Part shown: positions 1 through 15,083 of the stretch, piece by piece
Layout of the letters: every line of letters begins with the position of its first letter
Numbering within the stretch: position 1 is the stretch's first letter
Origin: Globodera rostochiensis
Taxonomy: Eukaryota; Nematoda; Chromadorea; Rhabditida; Heteroderidae
NCBI GenBank assembly: GCA_018350325.1
Contig: JAEVLN010000009.1
Location: 18,072 to 82,071 of the forward strand
DNA: 64,000 bases
Direction: 5' to 3'
Notes under the pieces: generated by a model
The model's database searches: none
What the model was told of the DNA's origin: nothing
Seen by the model: only the letters and a program-made list of their open reading frames with translations
Translations under genes and position numbers: made by a program

Positions 1-884
1 AAATCATAATTTATGATTTAAATTCAATTTGGATTTTTTATTTTAAACATTGAGTTAAATTCAGTCTCCGAAATTTGATATATGATATTCAATTTTTTTA
101 TAATCTTATTCTCTACTCCAAGTTCTCGAATAATCATTTGATATTCTAATCAGTGAGGAAGGAATCGATTGGTAAAAAATCATAATTAGACTTAAATCAA
201 TTTATTATAAATACAATTAGTTAAAATTCGCATCCGAACTTTAATTGAATAATATCATTTAATCCAGTTGACTTATTATATTTATACATTATTCAACACG
301 GAGAACATTTAAAATATATTATTAATCAATTTGATTTTTTATCATTGAAGGTAAAAATTCGATTCGGAAAATTAATAATTTAAAATCAATTTAAAATCCT
401 TAGTTGCTCTAATCCTTATTTTTCCGAAAAATGAATTAACATAGGACTTAAATAATTATTTTTTAATTGTTTTTTATTAACAAATAAGGTAAAATTGATA
501 TCGGAAAATTTAATAATTTGATATTTAATTTTTTTCTTAAATCCTCATGTATAATCTTATTTTTCAAAACATGAATTAACATAGGACTTAAAAAATTAAA
601 TTTAATTTTTAATTAATTGATTTTTTATTATAAAAATTAATTAAAATCGCTGAGGAAATCATATTAAATAATTTATTTAAACTGTAGTTTCAAATCCATA
701 TTTCAATTCATGATTGAATGCTATGAGAAAAAAAATTCAAAATCCTTAAATTTGAACTAATTCTAAAAGTTGTCCTCAAGTGCGCAATCGATCACCGAGG
801 AAGAAAATCGATGGTTAAAAATAATAACTATAAATGACTTTCAAATTCCAACAAATTGTCAAACTCGAACGATCAATTTAAAAA
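1..884. repeat. Decayed copies of the 255-bp satellite
   Basis: AT-rich sequence in which recognisable pieces of the neighbouring satellite monomer recur, for example AATCGATTGGT, AATAATCATTTG and GGTTAAAAATTC-like strings. They are broken mainly by missing bases, so the spacing is shorter than 255 bp. There is no coding potential. It is either an old array edge or poorly polished repeat sequence. Confidence 0.7.
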
Positions 885-3800
885 TGAGTGGAGATTTTTT
901 TATTATTAATAAACAAAATTGAAGGTTAAAAATTCAGGCATCGATACCGGAAAACAATTCTGAAATAATATTGAGAATTAAATTTCAATTTCATTTTCTA
1001 TAAATCCTTGTCAAGTTTGATCGTCCATAACTTCCTTCATAGTTGTCTCCCGCAATAATCATTTGCATATTCGTAATCAGCTCGAGGAGAGGAATCGATT
1101 GGTATAAAAATCATAACATTTTTATGACTTTTTAAATTCCAAGTTTGGATTTTTTTTATTATTAATAAACAAAATTGAAGGTTAAAAATTCAGGCATCGA
1201 TACCGGAAAACAATTCTGAAATAATATTGAGAATTAAATTTCAATTTCATTTTCTATAAATCCTTGTCAAGTTTGATCGTCCATAACTTCCTTCATAGTT
1301 GTCTCCCGCAATAATCATTTGCATATTCGTAATCAGCTCGAGGAGAGGAATCGATTGGTATAAAAATCATAACATTTTTATGACTTTTTAAATTCCAACA
1401 TAATTGTCAAACTCGAACGATCAATTTAAAAATGAGTTTGGATTTTTTTTATTATTAATAAACAAAATTGAAGGTTAAAAATTCAGGCATCGATACCGGA
1501 AAACAATTCTGAAATAATATTGAGAATTAAATTTCAATTTCATTTTCTATAAATCCTTGTCAAGTTTGATCGTCCATAACTTCCTTCATAGTTGTCTCCC
1601 GCAATAATCATTTGCATATTCGTAATCAGCTCGAGGAGAGGAATCGATTGGTATAAAAATCATAACATTTTTATGACTTTTTAAATTCCAAGTTTGGATT
1701 TTTTTTATTATTAATAAACAAAATTGAAGGTTAAAAATTCAGGCATCGATACCGGAAAACAATTCTGAAATAATATTGAGAATTAAATTTCAATTTCATT
1801 TTCTATAAATCCTTGTCAAGTTTGATCGTCCATAACTTCCTTCATAGTTGTCTCCCGCAATAATCATTTGCATATTCGTAATCAGCTCGAGGAGAGGAAT
1901 CGATTGGTATAAAAATCATAACATTTTTATGACTTTTTAAATTCCAAGTTTGGATTTTTTTATTATTAATAAACAAAATTGAAGGTTAAAAATTCAGGCA
2001 TCGATACCGGAAAACAATTCTGAAATAATATTGAGAATTAAATTTCAATTTCATTTTCTATAAATCCTTGTCAGGTTTGATCGTCCATAACTTCCTTCAT
2101 AGTTGTCTCCCGCAATAATCATTTGCATATTCGTAATCAGCTCGAGGAGAGGAATCGATTGGTATAAAAATCATAACATTTTTATGACTTTTTAAATTCC
2201 AAGTTTGGATTTTTTTATTATTAATAAACAAAATTGAAGGTTAAAAATTCAGGCATCGATACCGGAAAACAATTCTGAAATAATATTGAGAATTAAATTT
2301 CAATTTCATTTTCTATAAATCCTTGTCAAGTTTGATCGTCCATAACTTCCTTCATAGTTGTCCTCCCGCAATAATCATTTGCATATTCGTAATCAGCTCG
2401 AGGAGAGGAATCGATTGGTATAAAAATCATAACATTTTTATGACTTTTTAAATTCCAAGTTTGGATTTTTTTATTATTAATAAACAAAATTGAAGGTTAA
2501 AAATTCAGGCATCGATACCGGAAAACAATTCTGAAATAATATTGAGAATTAAATTTCAATTTCATTTTCTATAAATCCTTGTCAAGTTTGATCGTCCATA
2601 ACTTCCTTCATAGTTGTCTCCCGCAATAATCATTTGCATATTCGTAATCAGCTCGAGGAGAGGAATCGATTGGTATAAAAATCATAACATTTTTATGACT
2701 TTTTAAATTCCAAGTTTGGATTTTTTTTATTATTAATAAACAAAATTGAAGGTTAAAAATTCAGGCATCGATACCGGAAAACAATTCTGAAATAATATTG
2801 AGAATTAAATTTCAATTTCATTTTCTATAAATCCTTGTCAGGTTTGATCGTCCATAACTTCCTTCATAGTTGTCTCCCGCAATAATCATTTGCATATTCG
2901 TAATCAGCTCGAGGAGAGGAATCGATTGGTATAAAAATCATAACATTTTTATGACTTTTTAAATTCCAAGTTTGGATTTTTTTATTATTAATAAACAAAA
3001 TTGAAGGTTAAAAATTCAGGCATCGATACCGGAAAACAATTCTGAAATAATATTGAGAATTAAATTTCAATTTCATTTTCTATAAATCCTTGTCAGGTTT
3101 GATCGTCCATAACTTCCTTCATAGTTGTCTCCCGCAATAATCATTTGCATATTCGTAATCAGCTCGAGGAGAGGAATCGATTGGTATAAAAATCATAACA
3201 TTTTTATGACTTTTTAAATTCCAAGTTTGGATTTTTTTTATTATTAATAAACAAAATTGAAGGTTAAAAATTCAGGCATCGATACCGGAAAACAATTCTG
3301 AAATAATATTGAGAATTAAATTTCAATTTCATTTTCTATAAATCCTTGTCAAGTTTGATCGTCCATAACTTCCTTCATAGTTGTCTCCCGCAATAATCAT
3401 TTGCATATTCGTAATCAGCTCGAGGAGAGGAATCGATTGGTATAAAAATCATAACATTTTTATGACTTTTTAAATTCCAAGTTTGGATTTTTTTTATTAT
3501 TAATAAACAAAATTGAAGGTTAAAAATTCAGGCATCGATACCGGAAAACAATTCTGAAATAATATTGAGAATTAAATTTCAATTTCATTTTCTATAAATC
3601 CTTGTCAAGTTTGATCGTCCATAACTTCCTTCATAGTTGTCTCCCGCAATAATCATTTGCATATTCGTAATCAGCTCGAGGAGAGGAATCGATTGGTATA
3701 AAAATCATAACATTTTTATGACTTTTTAAATTCCAAGTTTGGATTTTTTTATTATTAATAAACAAAATTGAAGGTTAAAAATTCAGGCATCGATACCGGA

Positions 3801-6800
3801 AAACAATTCTGAAATAATATTGAGAATTAAATTTCAATTTCATTTTCTATAAATCCTTGTCAAGTTTGATCGTCCATAACTTCCTTCATAGTTGTCTCCC
3901 GCAATAATCATTTGCATATTCGTAATCAGCTCGAGGAGAGGAATCGATTGGTATAAAAATCATAACATTTTTATGACTTTTTAAATTCCAAGTTTGGATT
4001 TTTTTTATTATTAATAAACAAAATTGAAGGTTAAAAATTCAGGCATCGATACCGGAAAACAATTCTGAAATAATATTGAGAATTAAATTTCAATTTCATT
4101 TTCTATAAATCCTTGTCAAGTTTGATCGTCCATAACTTCCTTCATAGTTGTCTCCCGCAATAATCATTTGCATATTCGTAATCAGCTCGAGGAGAGGAAT
4201 CGATTGGTATAAAAATCATAACATTTTTATGACTTTTTAAATTCCAAGTTTGGATTTTTTTTATTATTAATAAACAAAATTGAAGGTTAAAAATTCAGGC
4301 ATCGATACCGGAAAACAATTCTGAAATAATATTGAGAATTAAATTTCAATTTCATTTTCTATAAATCCTTGTCAAGTTTGATCGTCCATAACTTCCTTCA
4401 TAGTTGTCTCCCGCAATAATCATTTGCATATTCGTAATCAGCTCGAGGAGAGGAATCGATTGGTATAAAAATCATAACATTTTTATGACTTTTTAAATTC
4501 CAAGTTTGGATTTTTTTATTATTAATAAACAAAATTGAAGGTTAAAAATTCAGGCATCGATACCGGAAAACAATTCTGAAATAATATTGAGAATTAAATT
4601 TCAATTTCATTTTCTATAAATCCTTGTCAAGTTTGATCGTCCATAACTTCCTTCATAGTTGCCTCCCGCAATAATCATTGCATATTCGTAATCAGCTCGA
4701 GGAGAGGAATCGATTGGTATAAAAATCATAACATTTTATGACTTTTTAAATTCCAAGTTTGGATTTTTTTTATTATTAATAAACAAAATTGAAGGTTAAA
4801 AATTCAGGCATCGATACCGGAAAACAATTCTGAAATAATATTGAGAATTAAATTTCAATTTCATTTTCTATAAATCCTTGTCAAGTTTGATCGTCCATAA
4901 CTTCCTTCATAGTTGTCTCCCGCAATAATCATTTGCATATTCGTAATCAGCTCGAGGAGAGGAATCGATTGGTATAAAAATCATAACATTTTTATGACTT
5001 TTTAAATTCCAAGTTTGGATTTTTTTATTATTAATAAACAAAATTGAAGGTTAAAAATTCAGGCATCGATACCGGAAAACAATTCTGAAATAATATTGAG
5101 AATTAAATTTCAATTTCATTTTCTATAAATCCTTGTCAAGTTTGATCGTCCATAACTTCCTTCATAGTTGTCTCCCGCAATAATCATTTGCATATTCGTA
5201 ATCAGCTCGAGGAGAGGAATCGATTGGTATAAAAATCATAACATTTTTATGACTTTTTAAATTCCAAGTTTGGATTTTTTTTATTATTAATAAACAAAAT
5301 TGAAGGTTAAAAATTCAGGCATCGATACCGGAAAACAATTCTGAAATAATATTGAGAATTAAATTTCAATTTCATTTTCTATAAATCCTTGTCAAGTTTG
5401 ATCGTCCATAACTTCCTTCATAGTTGTCTCCCGCAATAATCATTTGCATATTCGTAATCAGCTCGAGGAGAGGAATCGATTGGTATAAAAATCATAACAT
5501 TTTTATGACTTTTTAAATTCCAAGTTTGGATTTTTTTTATTATTAATAAACAAAATTGAAGGTTAAAAATTCAGGCATCGATACCGGAAAACAATTCTGA
5601 AATAATATTGAGAATTAAATTTCAATTTCATTTTCTATAAATCCTTGTCAAGTTTGATCGTCCATAACTTCCTTCATAGTTGTCTCCCGCAATAATCATT
5701 TGCATATTCGTAATCAGCTCGAGGAGAGGAATCGATTGGTATAAAAATCATAACATTTTTATGACTTTTTAAATTCCAAGTTTGGATTTTTTTATTATTA
5801 ATAAACAAAATTGAAGGTTAAAAATTCAGGCATCGATACCGGAAAACAATTCTGAAATAATATTGAGAATTAAATTTCAATTTCATTTTCTATAAATCCT
5901 TGTCAAGTTTGATCGTCCATAACTTCCTTCATAGTTGTCTCCCGCAATAATCATTTGCATATTCGTAATCAGCTCGAGGAGAGGAATCGATTGGTATAAA
6001 AATCATAACATTTTTATGACTTTTTAAATTCCAAGTTTGGATTTTTTTATTATTAATAAACAAAATTGAAGGTTAAAAATTCAGGCATCGATACCGGAAA
6101 ACAATTCTGAAATAATATTGAGAATTAAATTTCAATTTCATTTTCTATAAATCCTTGTCAAGTTTGATCGTCCATAACTTCCTTCATAGTTGTCTCCCGC
6201 AATAATCATTTGCATATTCGTAATCAGCTCGAGGAGAGGAATCGATTGGTATAAAAATCATAACATTTTTATGACTTTTTAAATTCCAAGTTTGGATTTT
6301 TTTTATTATTAATAAACAAAATTGAAGGTTAAAAATTCAGGCATCGATACCGGAAAACAATTCTGAAATAATATTGAGAATTAAATTTCAATTTCATTTT
6401 CTATAAATCCTTGTCAAGTTTGATCGTCCATAACTTCCTTCATAGTTGTCCTCCCGCAATAATCATTTGCATATTCGTAATCAGCTCGAGGAGAGGAATC
6501 GATTGGTATAAAAATCATAACATTTTTATGACTTTTTAAATTCCAAGTTTGGATTTTTTTTATTATTAATAAACAAAATTGAAGGTTAAAAATTCAGGCA
6601 TCGATACCGGAAAACAATTCTGAAATAATATTGAGAATTAAATTTCAATTTCATTTTCTATAAATCCTTGTCAAGTTTGATCGTCCATAACTTCCTTCAT
6701 AGTTGTCTCCCGCAATAATCATTTGCATATTCGTAATCAGCTCGAGGAGAGGAATCGATTGGTATAAAAATCATAACATTTTTATGACTTTTTAAATTCC

Positions 6801-9800
6801 AAGTTTGGATTTTTTTTATTATTAATAAACAAAATTGAAGGTTAAAAATTCAGGCATCGATACCGGAAAACAATTCTGAAATAATATTGAGAATTAAATT
6901 TCAATTTCATTTTCTATAAATCCTTGTCAAGTTTGATCGTCCATAACTTCCTTCATAGTTGTCTCCCGCAATAATCATTTGCATATTCGTAATCAGCTCG
7001 AGGAGAGGAATCGATTGGTATAAAAATCATAACATTTTTATGACTTTTTAAATTCCAAGTTTGGATTTTTTTTATTATTAATAAACAAAATTGAAGGTTA
7101 AAAATTCAGGCATCGATACCGGAAAACAATTCTGAAATAATATTGAGAATTAAATTTCAATTTCATTTTCTATAAATCCTTGTCAAGTTTGATCGTCCAT
7201 AACTTCCTTCATAGTTGTCTCCCGCAATAATCATTTGCATATTCGTAATCAGCTCGAGGAGAGGAATCGATTGGTATAAAAATCATAACATTTTTATGAC
7301 TTTTTAAATTCCAACATAATTGTCAAACTCGAACGATCAATTTAAAAATGAGTTTGGATTTTAAATCAAGTTTGATTTTTTTTATAAATAAAAAAATTAA
7401 GTTAAAAATTCAGGCATCGATACCGAAAAAATTCTAAATATATTGAATAAATTTAATTCATTTTCATAAATCCTTTAATTTGATCGTCCAAATTCTTATA
7501 GTTTCCCAATAATCATTTGCATTTTAAACCAGGGGAATCATTGGTAAAAAACAAATTTTTATGATTTTAAATTCAAGTGGATTTAATTATATTAAAATTA
7601 AGTTAAAATTCATTAACCAAACAATTTGATAATATTTTAATAATTTCTTTTCATAAATCTTTGTTGTCGCAAATCATTGTTCCCAATAACATTTTATTTA
7701 AATCAGTTGGATTTTTGTATAAAAACAAAATTAATTAAAAATTAATTCGAAATTAAATATATTAAATTAAATAATTTATTTTAAAATCTGCATTTGACGT
7801 CAAATTCTTATAGTGTCTCAAATAATATTTATTTCTAAACTTCGAACGATCAATGTAAAAATGAGTTTGGATTTTTTTTATTATTAATAAACAAAATTGA
7901 AGGTTAAAAATTCAGGCATCGATACCGGAAAACAATTCGAAATAATATGAGAATTAAATTTCAATTTCATTTTTCTATAAATCCTTGTCAAGTTTGATCG
8001 TCCATAACTTCCTTCATAGTTGCCTCCCGCAATATCATTTGCATATTCGTAATCAGCTCGAGGAGAGGAATCGATTGGTATAAAAATCATACACATTTTT
8101 ATGACTTTTTAAATTCCAACATATTGTCAAACTCGAACGATCAATTTAAAAATGAGTTTGGATTTATTAAACAAAATTGAAGGTTAAAAATTCAGGCATC
8201 GATACCGGAAAACAATTCTGAAATAATATTGAGAATTAAATTTCAATTTCATTTTCTATAAATCCTTGTCAAGTTTGATCGTCCATAACTTCCTTCATAG
8301 TTGTCTCCCGCAATAATCATTTGCATATTCGTAATCAGCTCGAGGAGAGGAATCGATTGGTATAAAAATCATAACATTTTTATGACTTTTTAAATTCCAA
8401 GTTTGGATTTTTTTATTATTAATAAACAAAATTGAAGGTTAAAAATTCAGGCATCGATACCGGAAAACAATTCTGAAATAATATTGAGAATTAAATTTCA
8501 ATTTCATTTTCTATAAATCCTTGTCAAGTTTGATCGTCCATAACTTCCTTCATAGTTGTCTCCCGCAATAATCATTTGCATATTCGTAATCAGCTCGAGG
8601 AGAGGAATCGATTGGTATAAAAATCATAACATTTTTATGACTTTTTAAATTCCAAGTTTGGATTTTTTTTATTATTAATAAACAAAATTGAAGGTTAAAA
8701 ATTCAGGCATCGATACCGGAAAACAATTCTGAAATAATATTGAGAATTAAATTTCAATTTCATTTTCTATAAATCCTTGTCAAGTTTGATCGTCCATAAC
8801 TTCCTTCATAGTTGTCTCCCGCAATAATCATTTGCATATTCGTAATCAGCTCGAGGAGAGGAATCGATTGGTATAAAAATCATAACATTTTTATGACTTT
8901 TTAAATTCCAAGTTTGGATTTTTTTATTATTAATAAACAAAATTGAAGGTTAAAAATTCAGGCATCGATACCGGAAAACAATTCTGAAATAATATTGAGA
9001 ATTAAATTTCAATTTCATTTTCTATAAATCCTTGTCAAGTTTGATCGTCCATAACTTCCTTCATAGTTGTCTCCCGCAATAATCATTTGCATATTCGTAA
9101 TCAGCTCGAGGAGAGGAATCGATTGGTATAAAAATCATAACATTTTTATGACTTTTTAAATTCCAAGTTTGGATTTTTTTTATTATTAATAAACAAAATT
9201 GAAGGTTAAAAATTCAGGCATCGATACCGGAAAACAATTCTGAAATAATATTGAGAATTAAATTTCAATTTCATTTTCTATAAATCCTTGTCAAGTTTGA
9301 TCGTCCATAACTTCCTTCATAGTTGTCCTCCCGCAATAATCATTTGCATATTCGTAATCAGCTCGAGGAGAGGAATCGATTGGTATAAAAATCATAACAT
9401 TTTTATGACTTTTTAAATTCCAAGTTTGGATTTTTTTTATTATTAATAAACAAAATTGAAGGTTAAAAATTCAGGCATCGATACCGGAAAACAATTCTGA
9501 AATAATATTGAGAATTAAATTTCAATTTCATTTTCTATAAATCCTTGTCAAGTTTGATCGTCCATAACTTCCTTCATAGTTGTCTCCCGCAATAATCATT
9601 TGCATATTCGTAATCAGCTCGAGGAGAGGAATCGATTGGTATAAAAATCATAACATTTTTATGACTTTTTAAATTCCAAGTTTGGATTTTTTTTATTATT
9701 AATAAACAAAATTGAAGGTTAAAAATTCAGGCATCGATACCGGAAAACAATTCTGAAATAATATTGAGAATTAAATTTCAATTTCATTTTCTATAAATCC

Positions 9801-12800
9801 TTGTCAAGTTTGATCGTCCATAACTTCCTTCATAGTTGTCTCCCGCAATAATCATTTGCATATTCGTAATCAGCTCGAGGAGAGGAATCGATTGGTATAA
9901 AAATCATAACATTTTTATGACTTTTTAAATTCCAAGTTTGGATTTTTTTTATTATTAATAAACAAAATTGAAGGTTAAAAATTCAGGCATCGATACCGGA
10001 AAACAATTCTGAAATAATATTGAGAATTAAATTTCAATTTCATTTTCTATAAATCCTTGTCAAGTTTGATCGTCCATAACTTCCTTCATAGTTGTCTCCC
10101 GCAATAATCATTTGCATATTCGTAATCAGCTCGAGGAGAGGAATCGATTGGTATAAAAATCATAACATTTTTATGACTTTTTAAATTCCAAGTTTGGATT
10201 TTTTTTATTATTAATAAACAAAATTGAAGGTTAAAAATTCAGGCATCGATACCGGAAAACAATTCTGAAATAATATTGAGAATTAAATTTCAATTTCATT
10301 TTCTATAAATCCTTGTCAAGTTTGATCGTCCATAACTTCCTTCATAGTTGTCTCCCGCAATAATCATTTGCATATTCGTAATCAGCTCGAGGAGAGGAAT
10401 CGATTGGTATAAAAATCATAACATTTTTATGACTTTTTAAATTCCAAGTTTGGATTTTTTTTATTATTAATAAACAAAATTGAAGGTTAAAAATTCAGGC
10501 ATCGATACCGGAAAACAATTCTGAAATAATATTGAGAATTAAATTTCAATTTCATTTTCTATAAATCCTTGTCAAGTTTGATCGTCCATAACTTCCTTCA
10601 TAGTTGTCTCCCGCAATAATCATTTGCATATTCGTAATCAGCTCGAGGAGAGGAATCGATTGGTATAAAAATCATAACATTTTTATGACTTTTTAAATTC
10701 CAAGTTTGGATTTTTTTTATTATTAATAAACAAAATTGAAGGTTAAAAATTCAGGCATCGATACCGGAAAACAATTCTGAAATAATATTGAGAATTAAAT
10801 TTCAATTTCATTTTCTATAAATCCTTGTCAAGTTTGATCGTCCATAACTTCCTTCATAGTTGTCTCCCGCAATAATCATTTGCATATTCGTAATCAGCTC
10901 GAGGAGAGGAATCGATTGGTATAAAAATCATAACATTTTTATGACTTTTTAAATTCCAAGTTTGGATTTTTTTTATTATTAATAAACAAAATTGAAGGTT
11001 AAAAATTCAGGCATCGATACCGGAAAACAATTCTGAAATAATATTGAGAATTAAATTTCAATTTCATTTTCTATAAATCCTTGTCAAGTTTGATCGTCCA
11101 TAACTTCCTTCATAGTTGTCTCCCGCAATAATCATTTGCATATTCGTAATCAGCTCGAGGAGAGGAATCGATTGGTATAAAAATCATAACATTTTTATGA
11201 CTTTTTAAATTCCAAGTTTGGATTTTTTTTATTATTAATAAACAAAATTGAAGGTTAAAAATTCAGGCATCGATACCGGAAAACAATTCTGAAATAATAT
11301 TGAGAATTAAATTTCAATTTCATTTTCTATAAATCCTTGTCAAGTTTGATCGTCCATAACTTCCTTCATAGTTGTCTCCCGCAATAATCATTTGCATATT
11401 CGTAATCAGCTCGAGGAGAGGAATCGATTGGTATAAAAATCATAACATTTTTATGACTTTTTAAATTCCAAGTTTGGATTTTTTTTATTATTAATAAACA
11501 AAATTGAAGGTTAAAAATTCAGGCATCGATACCGGAAAACAATTCTGAAATAATATTGAGAATTAAATTTCAATTTCATTTTCTATAAATCCTTGTCAAG
11601 TTTGATCGTCCATAACTTCCTTCATAGTTGTCTCCCGCAATAATCATTTGCATATTCGTAATCAGCTCGAGGAGAGGAATCGATTGGTATAAAAATCATA
11701 ACATTTTTATGACTTTTTAAATTCCAAGTTTGGATTTTTTTTATTATTAATAAACAAAATTGAAGGTTAAAAATTCAGGCATCGATACCGGAAAACAATT
11801 CTGAAATAATATTGAGAATTAAATTTCAATTTCATTTTCTATAAATCCTTGTCAAGTTTGATCGTCCATAACTTCCTTCATAGTTGTCTCCCGCAATAAT
11901 CATTTGCATATTCGTAATCAGCTCGAGGAGAGGAATCGATTGGTATAAAAATCATAACATTTTTATGACTTTTTAAATTCCAAGTTTGGATTTTTTTTAT
12001 TATTAATAAACAAAATTGAAGGTTAAAAATTCAGGCATCGATACCGGAAAACAATTCTGAAATAATATTGAGAATTAAATTTCAATTTCATTTTCTATAA
12101 ATCCTTGTCAAGTTTGATCGTCCATAACTTCCTTCATAGTTGTCTCCCGCAATAATCATTTGCATATTCGTAATCAGCTCGAGGAGAGGAATCGATTGGT
12201 ATAAAAATCATAACATTTTTATGACTTTTTAAATTCCAAGTTTGGATTTTTTTTATTATTAATAAACAAAATTGAAGGTTAAAAATTCAGGCATCGATAC
12301 CGGAAAACAATTCTGAAATAATATTGAGAATTAAATTTCAATTTCATTTTCTATAAATCCTTGTCAAGTTTGATCGTCCATAACTTCCTTCATAGTTGTC
12401 TCCCGCAATAATCATTTGCATATTCGTAATCAGCTCGAGGAGAGGAATCGATTGGTATAAAAATCATAACATTTTTATGACTTTTTAAATTCCAAGTTTG
12501 GATTTTTTTTATTATTAATAAACAAAATTGAAGGTTAAAAATTCAGGCATCGATACCGGAAAACAATTCTGAAATAATATTGAGAATTAAATTTCAATTT
12601 CATTTTCTATAAATCCTTGTCAAGTTTGATCGTCCATAACTTCCTTCATAGTTGTCTCCCGCAATAATCATTTGCATATTCGTAATCAGCTCGAGGAGTG
12701 GAATCGATTGGTATAAAAATCATAACATTTTTATGACTTTTTAAATTCCAAGTTTGGATTTTTTTTATTATTAATAAACAAAATTGAAGGTTAAAAATTC

Positions 12801-13996
12801 AGGCATCGATACCGGAAAACAATTCTGAAATAATATTGAGAATTAAATTTCAATTTCATTTTCTATAAATCCTTGTCAAGTTTGATCGTCCATAACTTCC
12901 TTCATAGTTGTCTCCCGCAATAATCATTTGCATATTCGTAATCAGCTCGAGGAGAGGAATCGATTGGTATAAAAATCATAACATCTTTATGACTTTTTAA
13001 ATTCCAAGTTTGGATTTTTTTTATTATTAATAAACAAAATTGAAGGTTAAAAATTCAGGCATCGATACCGGAAAACAATTCTGAAATAATATTGAGAATT
13101 AAATTTCAATTTCATTTTCTATAAATCCTTGTCAAGTTTGATCGTCCATAACTTCCTTCATAGTTGTCTCCCGCAATAATCATTTGCATATTCGTAATCA
13201 GCTCGAGGAGAGGAATCGATTGGTATAAAAATCATAACATTTTTATGACTTTTTAAATTCCAAGTTTGGATTTTTTTTATTATTAATAAACAAAATTGAA
13301 GGTTAAAAATTCAGGCATCGATACCGGAAAACAATTCTGAAATAATATTGAGAATTAAATTTCAATTTCATTTTCTATAAATCCTTGTCAAGTTTGATCG
13401 TCCATAACTTCCTTCATAGTTGTCTCCCGCAATAATCATTTGCATATTCGTAATCAGCTCGAGGAGAGGAATCGATTGGTATAAAAATCATAACATTTTT
13501 ATGACTTTTAATTCAACATAATTGTCAAACTCGAACGATCAATTAATGAGTTGATTTTTTTATTATTAATAAACAAAATTGAAGGTTAAAAATTCAGGCA
13601 TCGATACCGGAAAACAATTCTGAAATAATATTGAGAATTAAATTTCAATTTCATTTTCTATAAATCCTTGTCAAGTTTGATCGTCCATAACTTCCTTCAT
13701 AGTTGTCTCCCGCAATAATCATTTGCATATTCGTAATCAGCTCGAGGAGTGGAATCGATTGGTATAAAAATCATAACATTTTTATGACTTTTTAAATTCC
13801 AAGTTTGGATTTTTTTTATTATTAATAAACAAAATTGAAGGTTAAAAATTCAGGCATCGATACCGGAAAACAATTCTGAAATAATATTGAGAATTAAATT
13901 TCAATTTCATTTTCTATAAATCCTTGTCAAGTTTGATCGTCCATAACTTCCTTCATAGTTGTCTCCCGCAATAATCATTTGCATATTCGTAATCAG
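885..13996. repeat. 255-bp AT-rich satellite array, about 49 near-identical monomers
   Basis: Monomers of 255-256 bp repeat head to tail; the marker AAGTTTGGATTTTTT recurs at about 1141, 1690, 1946, 2201 and 2457. Variation is mostly in the T-run (7 or 8 T), AAGTTTGATCG versus AGGTTTGATCG, and GTCTCC versus GTCCTCC. A longer monomer form carries about 39 extra bases (ATAATTGTCAAACTCGAACG and following); it appears near 1397, 7310, 8118 and 13515. A decayed block interrupts the array at about 7330-7857. The last monomer ends in AATCAG at 13991-13996, which acts as the 3' splice site of the next PABP exon. The array is therefore read here as intron sequence of that gene. Confidence 0.95.
7330..7857. 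repeat. Internal block of deletion-riddled satellite monomers
   Basis: Two to three monomers can be followed in order against the consensus, but single bases and short runs are missing throughout and there are very few substitutions. Milder single-base losses continue to about 8160. The pattern differs sharply from the nearly perfect monomers on both sides. Confidence 0.8.
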
Positions 13997-15000
13997 CTCG
14001 AAAAGGTGAGCGCCAAGCAGAATTGAGGCGCCGTTACGAGCAGCACAAAAACGAGCGCATGCAACGTTATCGAGGAGCCAATCTGTGAGTGATTGATTGT
14101 TCAATTGAAGGTTTTATCGAATCGAATTGAGGTACGTCAAAAATCTTGAGGATACGTTCACTGATGAGACACTTCGAAAGCACTTCGAACCTTATGGGAA
14201 CATCACCAGTGCGAAGGTATGTAATTCTTTTGGCAATCACTGATTGGGTAATACTTTCTTTTTTTGAAGGTCATGTGCGATGAGAACGGCCGTTCAAAGG
14301 GTTTCGGTTTTGTGTGCTTTGATAACACTGACGCAGCTTCGAAGGCCGTCCTTGACATGAACAACAAAATCATCGGCATCAAGCCGCTCTACGTTGCACC
14401 CGCACAGTGCAAGGAGGACCGTAAAGCGCTGCTCGCTTCCCAGTACATTCAGCGCCTGGTGGGGTGTAAATTTACAATTGGACTAATTCGAGATTGTTTC
14501 AGGCTTCGATGCGTTTGCAAAACCCAACCGGCATCTTGGGTACGATATACGCACCTGCAAATGGCGGCTTCTTCCTGCCACAACCCATCCACAATCAACG
14601 CGTTGTGCCCTTCATGCAGACGCCAAATCTGTCGGGAGCACAAGTGCGCGACGTTCCCCGTTGGAACAACGTGGGGGGATTCAGTGCGTTAAATTGTTGA
14701 TTCCTCAGCTTTTACGCAATTTATGTTCAGACCCGACTCAATACTACATGATGGGGCACGCGAGTGGTAAGGAATGATTTATTTTAGAAAGCCGAGCTTA
14801 ATCTGACAATTTTAAATAAGAAAATTTTTACTCGTCAAAGGTTATGCTGTTATTTCATCTTAGCGAGTAGCCAATACGCGACAAACCAAGTGGCCCGTGG
14901 ACCGCGAGTTGGTGCCATCGGGTCCGGTCGTGGACCGTACGGTGGACAGTCGCGTCAGCAGCAGCAGAATCGCATGCCGGGAATGGGCGGCCACCTTTGA
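13997..15000 (+). CDS. Polyadenylate-binding protein, 3' part (linker plus RRM4), no MLLE domain
   Basis: Cytoplasmic poly(A)-binding protein, which binds mRNA tails to support translation and stability. Six exons are visible: 13997-14084, 14132-14216, 14270-14458, 14503-14683, 14731-14766 and 14864-15000. All phases agree and introns are 44-97 nt. The first exon starts [20 protein letters not shown], the linker before RRM4. Then come the RNP2-like LYVKNL and RNP1 [10 protein letters not shown], followed by a conserved stretch ending near PRWNN and a Gly/Arg/Gln-rich tail ending MGGHL. RRM1-3 must lie upstream of the window, because the first exon begins in phase 1 directly after satellite DNA. 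The C-terminal MLLE/PABC domain found in metazoan PABPs is absent: the stop follows the Gly-rich linker and no further exon is seen. It is a truncated paralogue or a form without MLLE. Confidence 0.88.
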
Positions 15001-15083
15001 CCGAATATTTAAATATCGATAGCAAACAGATACAATTGACGAAATATCATAATATATTGTATTTTTTTTTTGCATAGGAGAAC

